A stretch of 64,000 nt of DNA from NCBI RefSeq assembly GCF_016316925.1, contig NZ_JAEEGB010000045.1:39364-103363 (forward strand), in the 5' to 3' direction. Origin of the DNA: Clostridium aciditolerans. GTDB taxonomy: Bacteria; Bacillota; Clostridia; Clostridiales; Clostridiaceae. Position numbers and translations under genes: made by a program. Below the pieces are notes generated by a model. That model had not been told where the DNA came from, searched no databases, and saw nothing but the letters and a program-made list of their open reading frames with translations. Positions 35,556 to 44,535 of the stretch are shown one piece after another. Positions within the stretch are counted from its first letter, which is position 1, and each line of letters opens with the position of its first letter.

Positions 35556-35725
35556 AGTTTCCTCCTTTCAGTCGGAACACGGGGGAATTAATCCCATTCG
35601 CTCCGCTCATAAATTACCCGTTAAAGTCCATCTAGGGCTTTAACCTCCTATTTTCAAAATTAAGCCTCATACCATGTGGTATGAGGCAATGCTCAATTCT
35701 ATAGTATATCACAACTATGCAACAT
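35556..35725 (-). promoter_or_regulatory. queT leader with strong hairpins and extended -10 promoter
   Basis: Reading the minus strand, TGATATACT near 35708 is a good extended -10. The leader then holds GCCTCATACCA/TGGTATGAGGC (near-perfect 11-bp arms), TTAAAG/CTTTAA and ACGGG/CCCGT pairings before the ribosome site. This may be regulatory RNA for a queuosine precursor, but no class-specific consensus is recognised. Confidence 0.4.
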
Positions 35726-35750
35726 AAATAAATAATTTTTAAATATATTT

Positions 35751-36338
35751 TTATTGAGAATTACAAGATTCAGTAGGTCTTCTCTTTCGATTTTTTAGAT
35801 ATCCAAAGGCACCTCCACACAAACCGCCTATTATATGAGCGGAATGAGAAATATTGTCTACTGCAAAAATAGCATCTAATACTTCTCTACCTAGGAAAAA
35901 AATTGCTACTAAAACAAGTGTCAATGGAATTTTACCGAATTCAGTGTTAGCAAAAGAGCTTAATAATATTAGCATAAAAACAATTCCACTAGCACCAAGG
36001 AGGGCAGTTGGAAAGAATAATGTATTAATAATTCCGGTTATAAATGCGGTGAAAACCATCATTTCTATTAAGTTGTTAGAGCCGTATTTTTCCTCAACCA
36101 TAGGACCAACAAGAAGTACAATTAAAAAGTTCCCAGAAAAGTGACTCCAATTAGCATGACCAAATACATAGCTGAATAAACGTATATATTGTAGTGGATC
36201 AGTTATAGAAGTCTTATAGTTTGTGAAGAGATATCTCGTTGAAGCTCCACCTGTAGCTTTGCCTAAAAGATATGCTACAAAAGCTAAGAATGTAAAGGTT
36301 AGTATTACAGGAGAATTATATTGAATTTTTTTAAACAT
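35751..36338 (-). CDS. Rhomboid family intramembrane serine protease
   Basis: A 195-residue membrane protein with six helices. The catalytic Ser is S117 in L-G-A-S-G-I-V-F and the catalytic His is H168 in S-A-H-I-I-G-G; the oxyanion-side H-F-S-G-N (66-70) is also present. It cleaves membrane-spanning substrates inside the bilayer. ATG 36338 is preferred because GAAGGTGATTC lies just before it; a longer reading adds 20 polar residues without a ribosome site. Substrates are unknown. Confidence 0.92.
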   Translation of the reverse strand: MFKKIQYNSPVILTFTFLAFVAYLLGKATGGASTRYLFTNYKTSITDPLQYIRLFSYVFGHANWSHFSGNFLIVLLVGPMVEEKYGSNNLIEMMVFTAFITGIINTLFFPTALLGASGIVFMLILLSSFANTEFGKIPLTLVLVAIFFLGREVLDAIFAVDNISHSAHIIGGLCGGAFGYLKNRKRRPTESCNSQ

Positions 36339-36390
36339 ATGAATCACCTTCTTTTGTTTATAAAATTTATTATCCTTAATATAAGTTATA

Positions 36391-36561
36391 TTATCCAAAT
36401 TTCTTTATTTTAAAATATGTGGTTAAAGGTTTTCTTAATCTTATAAGTTGAAAAGCTACATCGATAGTTGGAAATCCTATAAGTTGAAAGAAACTAATAA
36501 TATCACTGTATAATTTTATAAGTTCATTTGATGAAGTGGAATTTTCTATTGAGAAAAACAT
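36391..36561 (-). CDS. Possible small protein upstream of the rhomboid gene
   Basis: A 56-residue reading frame starting ATG 36561 with GGAG 6 bases upstream, ending 52 bases before the rhomboid start. It is mixed hydrophobic and basic toward the end (L-R-K-P-L-T-T-Y-F-K-I-K-K). No family is recognised. It could be a real co-transcribed peptide or chance. Confidence 0.3.
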   Translation of the reverse strand: MFFSIENSTSSNELIKLYSDIISFFQLIGFPTIDVAFQLIRLRKPLTTYFKIKKFG

Positions 36562-36678
36562 ATCGTTCTCCAATAAAATTGTTCATATAATTAATATATG
36601 AATAAAAGTAGAAAAAGTGCTTAAGCTAAGAGTGAATATTAATTTGTAAAAAAAAATGAAAAAAATTATCAAAAGTTG

Positions 36679-36707
36679 TTGACAACATTACTATAACGTA
36701 TTATAAT
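36679..36707 (+). promoter_or_regulatory. Promoter of the tRNA cluster
   Basis: Exact consensus TTGACA, 17 bases, TATAAT, about 30 bases before the first tRNA. Confidence 0.9.
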
Positions 36708-36737
36708 CTATAAATGTGTGGTAAACAAATTAAACAT

Positions 36738-36812
36738 TGGGATATCGCCAAGCGGTAAGGCACCAGACTTTGACTCTGGTATTCGTAGGTTCGAATCCTG
36801 CTATCCCAGCCA
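36738..36812 (+). tRNA. tRNA-Gln (anticodon TTG)
   Basis: TGGGATA/TATCCCA acceptor arms, anticodon loop CTTTGAC inside a CAGA/TCTG stem, T-loop GGTTCGAATCC, encoded CCA end. Confidence 0.95.
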
Positions 36813-36816
36813 TTTT

Positions 36817-36892
36817 GGTTTACTAGCTCAGTCGGTAGAGCACATGACTTTTAATCATGGTGTCCGGGGTTCGATTCCCCGGTAAGCCACCA
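36817..36892 (+). tRNA. tRNA-Lys (anticodon TTT)
   Basis: Acceptor GGTTTAC/GTAAGCC, D-arm AGCTCAGTCGGTAGAGC, anticodon TTT between ATGA-type stem arms, T-loop GGTTCGATTCC, encoded CCA. It lies 4 bases after tRNA-Gln. Confidence 0.96.
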
Positions 36893-37008
36893 ATAAGTAG
36901 ACATGCAAAATCCTAAGCAGGCACCCAAAATGTTAAGTAGATATCCCAAATCTTTAGTTTGGTGATAGTCACTTACACAGCGTGCTGATTTTGTAATAGT
37001 CACTTAGT
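36893..37008 (+). repeat. R1-related fragment with three 20-bp degenerate units, between tRNA genes
   Basis: Three imperfect repeats of about 20 bp (TAAGCAGGCACCCAAAATGT-like) are followed by ACTTACACAGCGTGCTGATTT, which also occurs in R1a near 785-815 on the other strand. It separates tRNA-Lys from tRNA-Leu. Confidence 0.6.
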
Positions 37009-37028
37009 TAACTACATTTAAATAATTT

Positions 37029-37112
37029 GCAGGTGTGGCGGAATTGGCAGACGCACTAGACTTAGGATCTAGCGCCAACGGCGTGGGGGTTCGACTCCCT
37101 TCACCTGCACCA
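37029..37112 (+). tRNA. tRNA-Leu (anticodon TAG)
   Basis: Class II tRNA with long variable arm (CGCCAACGGCG). Acceptor GCAGGTG/CACCTGC, anticodon TAG in CTTAGGA, T-loop GGTTCGACTCC, encoded CCA. Confidence 0.95.
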
Positions 37113-37120
37113 CTAAAAAA

Positions 37121-37152
37121 ACATGATTGATATTTCAATCATGTTTTTTTTA
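37121..37152 (+). terminator. Terminator of the tRNA cluster
   Basis: Stem ACATGATTGA/TCAATCATGT with a 4-base loop and a run of eight T. Confidence 0.9.
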
Positions 37153-37307
37153 TTAAAAAACAGTTTGTGAAAATATTTAACATAATGAAACATGATAATA
37201 TATTTTCCCAAAAGCAAGTATCACTTTATTATATATAAATAGAATATTAATGTTGTAATTTTGTAAAAATATATATAATGACCTGTGTTTTAAGGAGGGC
37301 TATTGAT

Positions 37308-38603
37308 GTGTCCAATATTACAACGGAATTACTTTTAATATTTATACTAATTTTAATTAATGCCTTTTTTTCAGCCTCTGAGATGGCTATTGTATCTTTA
37401 AATAAAACTAGAATGAATCATCTGGCAGAGGAAGGAAATGAGAAAGCTAAACTGATTCTAAGGTTGCTTAATGAGCCAAGTAAATTTCTAGCAACAATAC
37501 AGGTAGGAATTACATTAGCAGGATTTTTTGCCAGTGCTTCTGCAGCAACTACACTTTCTGAAAGATTTTCACTGGTATTAAGGTCATATGGTATACCATA
37601 TAGTAATAGAATATCAGTTATTTTGATTACTGTTTTTTTAGCATATATTACACTTGTTCTAGGAGAATTATTTCCTAAAAGAATTGCATTGCAGAATTCA
37701 GAAGAAATTGCAATGTTTTCTGTAAAACCAATATTATTTGTATTAAAGATAATGCTTCCCTTTGTAAAGTTATTATCTAGCTCTACAAATTCATTAATTA
37801 AAATTTCAGGTATAACATTAGAAAACTTAGAGGAGAAAGTATCTGAAGAAGAAATAAGAACAATGATAGACCTAGGACAGGAAAATGGTGTTTTTAATGA
37901 AACAGAGAAAGAAATGATAAATGGGATATTTGAGTTTGATGATACTTTAGCAAAAGAAGTTATGACACCAAGAACAAATGTATTTGCTGTAGATATCAAT
38001 GAACAAAATGCCTCAATAATAAGTGAAATATTAGAAGAAAAATACTCGAGAGTTCCTGTGTATGAAGATGATATTGACAATATAATAGGAATCTTATTTA
38101 TAAAGGATTTATTTGGTCAGTTGCTGAAAACATCAGCGGACAAAATTGACATTAGAAAATTGTTGAGGCCTGCTTATTTTGTGCCAGAAAATAAAAATAT
38201 AGATATACTGTTTAAAGAATTACAGAATTCAAAAAATCATATGGCGATTCTTATAGATGAGTATGGAGGATTTTCTGGAATTACAACAATAGAAGATCTA
38301 ATAGAAGAGATAATGGGTAATATATTTGATGAATATGATGAATACGAGCAAGATCTTAGAAAGATAGATAGTGGAACTTATATAGTTAGTGGTTCGCTAG
38401 CTATAGACGAAGTGAATGAATTCTTAAATCTAAACCTTCAATCTGAAAATTCTGATACCATCGGAGGTTTTGTGGTAGATCTTCTTGGCAGTATCCCTAG
38501 AGATGATGAGGAGAATACCATAGAATATGAAAACATAACATTTAAAATTGAGAAAGTAAATGAAAAAAGAATAGAAGAACTTAAAATATATGTAAATGAG
38601 TGA
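37308..38603 (+). CDS. CorC/HlyC (CNNM plus CBS) membrane protein
   Basis: A 431-residue protein. Residues 1-180 are a CNNM (DUF21) membrane domain with four helices (N-A-F-F-S-A-S-E-M-A-I-V-S-L-N-K), 205-325 a CBS pair (E-V-M-T-P-R, I-L-I-D-E-Y-G-G-F-S-G-I-T-T-I-E-D), and the C-terminal 80 residues a CorC_HlyC FAD-fold domain. Homologues are magnesium exporters or channels; the older name hemolysin is misleading. GTG 37308 has AAGGAGGG with an 8-base gap, while the ATG at 37278 lies upstream of that site. Confidence 0.9.
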   Translation: MSNITTELLLIFILILINAFFSASEMAIVSLNKTRMNHLAEEGNEKAKLILRLLNEPSKFLATIQVGITLAGFFASASAATTLSERFSLVLRSYGIPYSNRISVILITVFLAYITLVLGELFPKRIALQNSEEIAMFSVKPILFVLKIMLPFVKLLSSSTNSLIKISGITLENLEEKVSEEEIRTMIDLGQENGVFNETEKEMINGIFEFDDTLAKEVMTPRTNVFAVDINEQNASIISEILEEKYSRVPVYEDDIDNIIGILFIKDLFGQLLKTSADKIDIRKLLRPAYFVPENKNIDILFKELQNSKNHMAILIDEYGGFSGITTIEDLIEEIMGNIFDEYDEYEQDLRKIDSGTYIVSGSLAIDEVNEFLNLNLQSENSDTIGGFVVDLLGSIPRDDEENTIEYENITFKIEKVNEKRIEELKIYVNE

Positions 38604-38642
38604 AAGTCCCTTATTCTAATTTAAGGGACTTTCACTCATTTA
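38594..38642 (+). terminator. Perfect 20-bp-arm hairpin over the CorC stop codon
   Basis: Left arm 38594-38613 includes the codons N-E and the stop; the right arm 38622-38641 is its exact reverse complement. No T-run follows, so termination efficiency is unclear. Confidence 0.6.
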
Positions 38643-38727
38643 CATAATCAGACAGACTTTTAGACCCAAAGTTCTAATTAATATGTTAAAATAAAGGGAA
38701 GTGAATATCCATTGATGAGGTGAAAAA

Positions 38728-40794
38728 ATGAGATACTCAGAAGTAAAAAGAAAATTATTTGATAATCTCTTCAGTGAGAAATCCATAATAGTAAGTGGAA
38801 AGTCGGGAAGTGGGAAAACTACATTAGCTATAGAAAAATATAAGCATATGATTGAAGAAGAAAAAATAAATAGTGAGAATATATTAGTCTTAGTGATGAA
38901 CAGACATCAAGCTATGACTTGGAAAAAAGAGTTGTGCTTAAAAACATCAGGTGAATTTAAGATATATACTTATCAAAATTTTGTAAGTAGGGAGTTATCG
39001 AAATTTTGGCCAATAATAGAAAGTAAGTGCAGTAGAATAGAAAAGAAATCCTTAAAACCTGAATTTATATCAACGGATTTGGCAAATTATATGATGGAAC
39101 TTCTAGTTAACTACTATAGAAGGAAAGGATACCTCGTAGACATAACTTCGCATTCAAGTAGGGTAGCTTCAGATCTAGTTTCTAATATAAACAAGGCTGC
39201 TATGTCACTAGTTGATTTTAAAGAAATAGGAACTAGGCTATATAATTCTCTTCAAATTAAGGAAAGTATAAGTAGAGAAAACTATGAACATATGGATTCC
39301 ATAATAGATTACTATATCAACAGCTTTTTGAAACATGGGGTTCTGGACTATGGTATTGGTATTTATTTATATAACAATTATTTAATTAATAACCATACAT
39401 ATACTGAAAAATTAAATAATATAAAATATATTTTAGTTGATGATTTTAATGAAATATCACCGGCACAGCTGTCACTTGTAAATAAGCTTATGTGCACTGT
39501 AGAAAAAGGATATATGTTCTATAACCAAGATGGTGGATTTTGTACATATTATGGAGCTGATAAGCAATACTTAATGAGCAATATAGAATTTTCTTATCAG
39601 CAACTAGAGGTAGAAGAGAGTTTTATGTGTGGAAACTACTTCATGGAACTTTCTAAGGAAATTAGTATAGATAACTTAGGAAGTATTTCAGCTCAAAATA
39701 AACAAATACCTGTTTACTTTGATATATCCTCTCAGCTACGAAGTGAAATGCTAGAAAAAGTATCTAATAAAATTAAAGAGCTTGTTAGAATGGGAAAAAG
39801 ACCAGAAGATATAGTAATAATATCACCTTCTAATGATGTTGTTCTAAACTCTGAAATAGAATATAGGCTGAAAGATTTCGGAATAGGAGTCATAAATACT
39901 TCTAAGAAGTCCAGGCTTATAGATAACCCATATGTACACAGCTTAATAGTAATAGCTTGTCTTTGTAATAAATATACTGGAATTAATTTAACTCGAGATG
40001 ATTATAAAAGATTTTTTTCTACAGTTTTGAATATAGATATGGTTAAGGCTTCTATAGTATCAAAGTCAATAATAAATTGTGGAGAATTACAGCAATTGCC
40101 TTTAGGAGTTACTGAAAGAATAGGTGTAGATGTTGAAGGTAGGTATAATAATTTAAAAGAATGTATACAGAAATATAAGCGTTACATAGCAGAAAAGAGT
40201 ATGTCTTTAGGTGAGTTGTTTAGAAGAAGTTTTTTAGAGCTTCTTATAACACTTCCTAATGCAAAAGATAACATACAAATTTGCAAAAATTTAAGTGAAA
40301 CTGCTGAAAAGTTTATAGAAATGTTAACACAGTTTAATACAAAAGATAATCCGGAAGAAAAACTTATCATATTTGTAAAAAGTGAAGCAGCGGATTTTTA
40401 TTCTTTAAGGGAATTAGAAGAACTGTTCCTAAATAACAAGGGTATAGTTATAACTAATCCTTATAATTTCCTAACTTGTAATTTAAAGAGTAAGATTCAG
40501 ATATGGGCAGATGTAAGCAGTGATATGTGGGCACCAAGAAACATAAAAGAACTAACTAATACCTATGTGTTAAGAAGTACATGGAATGCAAATGAAGTTT
40601 ATAGTTCAGATATAGAAGAAAATAATAGATTGAGCAATTTAGTTTCAATAATGAAGTGTCTTATGAGAAAATGTAATGAAGAAATTTACTTTTACGGAAG
40701 TGAATACTCCTTAAGTGGGTATGAACAGCAGGGGTATTTTTCTGATATTATCTTAAACATCTTTGGTGAAGGAGGTGCCTCTGGTGCAGTTTAG
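38728..40794 (+). CDS. AddB-like P-loop protein without nuclease domain
   Basis: A 688-residue protein. Walker A is S-G-K-S-G-S-G-K-T-T (23-32) and a Walker B-like I-L-V-D-D-F-N-E lies near 236, then S-P-A-Q-L. The layout recalls UvrD-like superfamily 1 proteins, but the later helicase motifs (V and VI) are not recognisable, as in the inactivated helicase half of AddB. The C-terminal nuclease of AddB is absent. The next two genes, joined by overlaps, encode a complete helicase and an iron-sulfur nuclease, so this is best read as the scaffold part of a three-subunit helicase-nuclease. GAGGTG precedes the start. Confidence 0.7.
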   Translation: MRYSEVKRKLFDNLFSEKSIIVSGKSGSGKTTLAIEKYKHMIEEEKINSENILVLVMNRHQAMTWKKELCLKTSGEFKIYTYQNFVSRELSKFWPIIESKCSRIEKKSLKPEFISTDLANYMMELLVNYYRRKGYLVDITSHSSRVASDLVSNINKAAMSLVDFKEIGTRLYNSLQIKESISRENYEHMDSIIDYYINSFLKHGVLDYGIGIYLYNNYLINNHTYTEKLNNIKYILVDDFNEISPAQLSLVNKLMCTVEKGYMFYNQDGGFCTYYGADKQYLMSNIEFSYQQLEVEESFMCGNYFMELSKEISIDNLGSISAQNKQIPVYFDISSQLRSEMLEKVSNKIKELVRMGKRPEDIVIISPSNDVVLNSEIEYRLKDFGIGVINTSKKSRLIDNPYVHSLIVIACLCNKYTGINLTRDDYKRFFSTVLNIDMVKASIVSKSIINCGELQQLPLGVTERIGVDVEGRYNNLKECIQKYKRYIAEKSMSLGELFRRSFLELLITLPNAKDNIQICKNLSETAEKFIEMLTQFNTKDNPEEKLIIFVKSEAADFYSLRELEELFLNNKGIVITNPYNFLTCNLKSKIQIWADVSSDMWAPRNIKELTNTYVLRSTWNANEVYSSDIEENNRLSNLVSIMKCLMRKCNEEIYFYGSEYSLSGYEQQGYFSDIILNIFGEGGASGAV

Positions 40795-42976
40795 GGAAGA
40801 CCAAAAACCTATAATGGAATACAGAGGTGGTACTATGGCAGTACCGGCAGTACCAGGAGCAGGAAAAACCTTTATTGTAGCTCATCTGGCAGCTAAAATT
40901 ATTGAAGAAAAAATACATAAACCAGGAAAAGTACTCATAGTAACTTACATGAATAGTGCAGTAAACAATTTTAAAAGCAGAATATCCTCTGTATTAGAAA
41001 ACAAAGGCATAACTGCGAATGGTGATTATGAGGTTATGACTATTCATAGTTTGGCAATGAAAATATTAAAAGAAAGACCGGATGTAGTTGGAATTAATGA
41101 AGAATTTCAAATAATTGATGATTTGAAAAAAATTGCTTTTCTAAATGAATGTATTGAAAATTGGAGAAGAAAAAACGGAGAGAGAATATTTAGACTTCTC
41201 TTGTCGGATAATGGCAATAAAAAATACAATGAAAAAGGCGAGTACTATTGGAGAGACTTTTTTACCATAGCTGATAACTTAATTAGTGAACTTAAGCTTA
41301 ATAGTATTTCCCCAGAATTACTTTTAGAAAGATTAGAGAATGTTGAAGGAATTAGCATTGTAAAAAGTATTTCTCAAATTTACGATGCTTATATTAAGAA
41401 GCTTAGAATAGAAGGATACATAGATTATAACGATTTGCTGCTGCTCTCATATAAGGCATTACTACTGGATGATAAACTGAGAGAGAAGTTCAAGAACAAA
41501 TATAGCTTTATTTTTGAAGATGAATGTCAAGATTCTAATTTAGTGCAGAGTAAAATACTACTGTTGCTTTCGGAAAATAACAATAATCTTGTGAGAGTTG
41601 GAGATTTAAATCAGAGTATAATGGGAACCTTTACTTCATCAGATCCTAAGTTTTTTGCGAATTTTTGTAGTCAAGCTGAAAGAAAACATATTATGAATAT
41701 GGCGGGAAGAAGTTCAAATGAAATTATAAACTTAGCTAACTACTTAGTAAGTTATGTAAGGTCAGAACATCCTGAGGAGAAGTGTAGAGGCGCTCTTGAG
41801 GAGCAGTACATAAGAGTAATGTCAGGTATGGAGGAATTTAAGAATCCTGAACCTGAGGATTATGGTATATACAGTTATTGTTTTAGTTCTTGGGATAAGG
41901 TAAAAGAGACAACACTAAAAGCAGTTAAAAATTTTAAAATTAAGAATCCAGATAAGACTATAGGGGTTTTGGTGCCATATAATAATCAAGTAACAGAGCT
42001 TGCAAAAGAGCTGAGGAGAATTGGAATTGAATGTGATGAGTTATCCACAACTTCAGAAAAAAGAATTAAGATTACTAACACACTAGGATATATGCTTCGT
42101 TTTTTATCAGAACCAGATAACATTATGAGATTTAAAGAACTAATAAACTGTTTGATAGATGAAAACCTTCTGGGAAAGGAAGAATTAATAGGCAGAATAT
42201 CCAACTGTGAAATTGAGGATTTGTTGGAAAATAAAATAGCAGATTTATATGAAAATCAATTTAGTGAAGAAAAACTAGTAGATAGAAAACTAATCGAACT
42301 GCTCGAGAAATATGTAGATACTATAAAAGACTTACTTAAACATAATGAAATGTCTATGGAAAGATTAATTTTATATATAGGTAATCTTCTAAAGTTAGAT
42401 GTAAATGATAAGGCTATGGTTGAAGCTGTTGCTTCATATATACAATATGAACAAAAGTATAGAACTGATTTAACTTTAGAGGAAGTTTCTCAAAGACTTT
42501 TGGATGTAAAGAATTCAGTATTTAAGCAAATAGCTGATGTTATTTATGAAATTCAGGGATATGAGCCTACGCCAGAAAGAGTAACCATATCAACCTGTCA
42601 TAAATCAAAGGGACTAGAGTGGGATTGTGTATTTTTACTTTCTTTAACTGATTATAATTTTCCTTCTTCATTAAGTGGAAAATTTAGATCTGATCATTAT
42701 TACTTTAAAGAAGAATTTAAAAATCCTATTGCTTTAGGAAAGGCAGAAATACAAAAAATGCTAGGGCAATCTATATGTAATAATCCCTTTATCCAAGCAC
42801 GAGCAGATGTGGTTAACGAAAAAATAAGGCTTTTATATGTCGGAATAACAAGAGCAAAAGAGTATTTACTATTAATGTCTAATTATGATGAAGGTAAAAA
42901 AGATTGTCCATCAAAATATTTTGATGTTTTAAAGAAATTTATAGAAAATAGAAAAGCTATATATAAAAGGATGTGA
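40781..42976 (+). CDS. UvrD/Rep-type superfamily 1 DNA helicase
   Basis: A 731-residue helicase with motifs in order: I (A-V-P-G-A-G-K-T, about 22-29), Ia (T-Y-M-N-S-A-V), II (D-E-C-Q-D near 247), III (G-D-L-N-Q-S-I), V (T-C-H-K-S-K-G-L-E-W-D near 605) and VI (Y-V-G-I-T-R-A-K-E-Y near 686). It should unwind DNA 3' to 5'. Unlike AddA it has no C-terminal nuclease. GTG 40781 is chosen because AAGGAGG lies 8 bases upstream; it overlaps the upstream stop by 14 bases and its own end overlaps the nuclease gene, indicating coupled translation. Confidence 0.92.
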   Translation: MVQFREDQKPIMEYRGGTMAVPAVPGAGKTFIVAHLAAKIIEEKIHKPGKVLIVTYMNSAVNNFKSRISSVLENKGITANGDYEVMTIHSLAMKILKERPDVVGINEEFQIIDDLKKIAFLNECIENWRRKNGERIFRLLLSDNGNKKYNEKGEYYWRDFFTIADNLISELKLNSISPELLLERLENVEGISIVKSISQIYDAYIKKLRIEGYIDYNDLLLLSYKALLLDDKLREKFKNKYSFIFEDECQDSNLVQSKILLLLSENNNNLVRVGDLNQSIMGTFTSSDPKFFANFCSQAERKHIMNMAGRSSNEIINLANYLVSYVRSEHPEEKCRGALEEQYIRVMSGMEEFKNPEPEDYGIYSYCFSSWDKVKETTLKAVKNFKIKNPDKTIGVLVPYNNQVTELAKELRRIGIECDELSTTSEKRIKITNTLGYMLRFLSEPDNIMRFKELINCLIDENLLGKEELIGRISNCEIEDLLENKIADLYENQFSEEKLVDRKLIELLEKYVDTIKDLLKHNEMSMERLILYIGNLLKLDVNDKAMVEAVASYIQYEQKYRTDLTLEEVSQRLLDVKNSVFKQIADVIYEIQGYEPTPERVTISTCHKSKGLEWDCVFLLSLTDYNFPSSLSGKFRSDHYYFKEEFKNPIALGKAEIQKMLGQSICNNPFIQARADVVNEKIRLLYVGITRAKEYLLLMSNYDEGKKDCPSKYFDVLKKFIENRKAIYKRM

Positions 42977-43725
42977 GGACAGTGCTGGACGTTAGAAAGC
43001 TGAGTTATTTTTATTATAGTCAAAACTCACTAAATACTTTTAATAAATGTCCTTTAAAATTTAAATTAAAATATTTTGATAATATGTCATGGAGAAATGA
43101 TTCAGAAGAGGATATAGAGTATTATGAAGGAATAAAAATAGGTTTAGATTTTCACTTAATCTGCGAAAGATATTTTTCTGGCATTCCTTTGGGAAATGAA
43201 AATTGTAATGAAGATATTAATAGGTGGACTGATGAGCTTTTAAAACTAATGCCTATAGAAAAGCAAAATGTATATTTACCTGAGTATGAAATAAAAATGA
43301 TAAAAGACCATATAAGACTTCAGGCAAAATATGATTTAATCGTTATAAAACCTAATAATGATGTTGAAATATGGGATTGGAAGACTGAAAACAGGAAACT
43401 ATCTCGTAAAGAATTAGAAGGTAGATTTCAAAGCATAGTATATATGTATGCTGCAGGAGAAAAGCTCAGTGAGACTTTAGGCAAAGAAATAAAGTTAAAT
43501 CAAATAAAAATGGTTTACTGGCAGCCACAATATGCAGAACATATAATTACTATTTCTTACTCTGAAGATAAACATAGGAAAAATGAAAGCACTATATATG
43601 AACTCGTAGAGAATATCAATCAATATGATTTTGTAACAGATTTTAATAAAGACTTATACATAAAACAATGCAAATTCTGTGAGTTTAATTACTTCTGTAA
43701 TAATCAAAAGATTGAATTTAAATAG
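42973..43725 (+). CDS. PD-(D/E)XK nuclease with iron-sulfur cysteines (AddB C-terminal/Cas4-like)
   Basis: A 250-residue nuclease. The active site is visible as H60-region G-L-D-F-H, D121 (A-K-Y-D-L-I-V) and D135-W-K137 (W-D-W-K-T-E). C26 together with C233-x2-C236-x5-C242 has the spacing of the iron-sulfur staple in AddB and Cas4. In AddB this domain is fused to the helicase-like part; here it is separate and translated through a GTGA overlap with the helicase gene. Together the three proteins probably process DNA ends or foreign DNA. The start codon GTG 42973 is uncertain by three codons. Confidence 0.88.
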   Translation: MRTVLDVRKLSYFYYSQNSLNTFNKCPLKFKLKYFDNMSWRNDSEEDIEYYEGIKIGLDFHLICERYFSGIPLGNENCNEDINRWTDELLKLMPIEKQNVYLPEYEIKMIKDHIRLQAKYDLIVIKPNNDVEIWDWKTENRKLSRKELEGRFQSIVYMYAAGEKLSETLGKEIKLNQIKMVYWQPQYAEHIITISYSEDKHRKNESTIYELVENINQYDFVTDFNKDLYIKQCKFCEFNYFCNNQKIEFK

Positions 43726-43751
43726 TGGAGAGCTTAAGTTAACTATGAGTT

Positions 43752-43808
43752 AGAGGTTATAAATAAGTAGATATACCATAACTGCTTATTTAAGCCTCTT
43801 TTTTTATT
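43752..43808 (+). terminator. Terminator of the helicase-nuclease operon
   Basis: AGAGGTTATAAATAAG pairs with CTTATTTAAGCCTCT (one bulge), followed by a long T-run. Confidence 0.85.
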
Positions 43809-43889
43809 TTCACAATTTTTTGTAAAAATAAAATACGACTTTTTTCGATTATAATAGGTTAAGATATAAAGTAAGAGAGGAGAAATATT

Positions 43890-44531
43890 ATGGAGATAAA
43901 CAACTTTATTTTACCTAATTATTCTAAAGATGATAATTTTGAATATGGAATAAAGATTGTGCCAAAAAGAATACCTGATAGATTAACGGATAGCATAATT
44001 GTATCTATAGAAAAAAACATTAAAGGCAAAAATAGGTACAACCTGTGCTTTAAAAGGAAAAGAGACCTTGAGGTCATTAATAATAGCTATAGCTTATCAA
44101 AAGAAGTTTTTAGGGAGTATATAAGCTTTCTTGTCGAGTTTGCCAATGAGTTAAATGGAGAAAATAAAAATAATAAAGAATTTAATATTAAAAATCAGGG
44201 TAAAATAATAATATCCTCCCTTAATAAAGAATATATAAAAATATCCTCCATTAGGGTAAATAATAATTCTTCAGTAAGAGTATTTTTTACCTTATTGGAA
44301 AAAGAATTATTAACCTATATTAATGTATTAAAGGATATATATCTTGAAAAATGCATTAATAATTATTTAATCTACCAAATGAATTATTTGGTTAACCCTT
44401 TAACTAAAGAGGAAAGAAAAAATCTCTATATTGGTGCATTATATGCTTTTGCTGATAGTGCATTAGATAACAGGGATAAAAACAGATTTGATATGCTATC
44501 AAAGGAAATTAGAAAAATCTTAGGTAGCTAA
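43890..44531 (+). CDS. Hypothetical protein
   Basis: A 213-residue soluble, highly charged protein. It starts M-E-I-N-N-F-I-L-P-N-Y after AGAGGAG with an 8-base gap, contains many Asn and Lys residues, and has a helical C-terminal part (L-T-K-E-E-R-K-N-L-Y-I-G-A-L-Y-A-F-A-D-S-A). No signal peptide, membrane segment or catalytic motif is seen, and I do not recognise the family. It has its own terminators on both sides, so it is probably transcribed alone. Confidence 0.7.
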   Translation: MEINNFILPNYSKDDNFEYGIKIVPKRIPDRLTDSIIVSIEKNIKGKNRYNLCFKRKRDLEVINNSYSLSKEVFREYISFLVEFANELNGENKNNKEFNIKNQGKIIISSLNKEYIKISSIRVNNNSSVRVFFTLLEKELLTYINVLKDIYLEKCINNYLIYQMNYLVNPLTKEERKNLYIGALYAFADSALDNRDKNRFDMLSKEIRKILGS

Positions 44532-44535
44532 GGGA

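Noticed and set aside
35556-35640. preQ1-I riboswitch before queT
   Set aside because: The short hairpin with the A-rich tail that defines the class could not be matched by eye.
36893-37008. Short CRISPR-like array between tRNA genes
   Set aside because: The three 20-bp units are contiguous and imperfect, with no unique spacers between them and no cas genes nearby.
42973-43725. Cas4 of a CRISPR system
   Set aside because: The nuclease has Cas4-like cysteines, but there is no CRISPR array or other cas gene; the coupled helicase genes point to an AddB-type nuclease.
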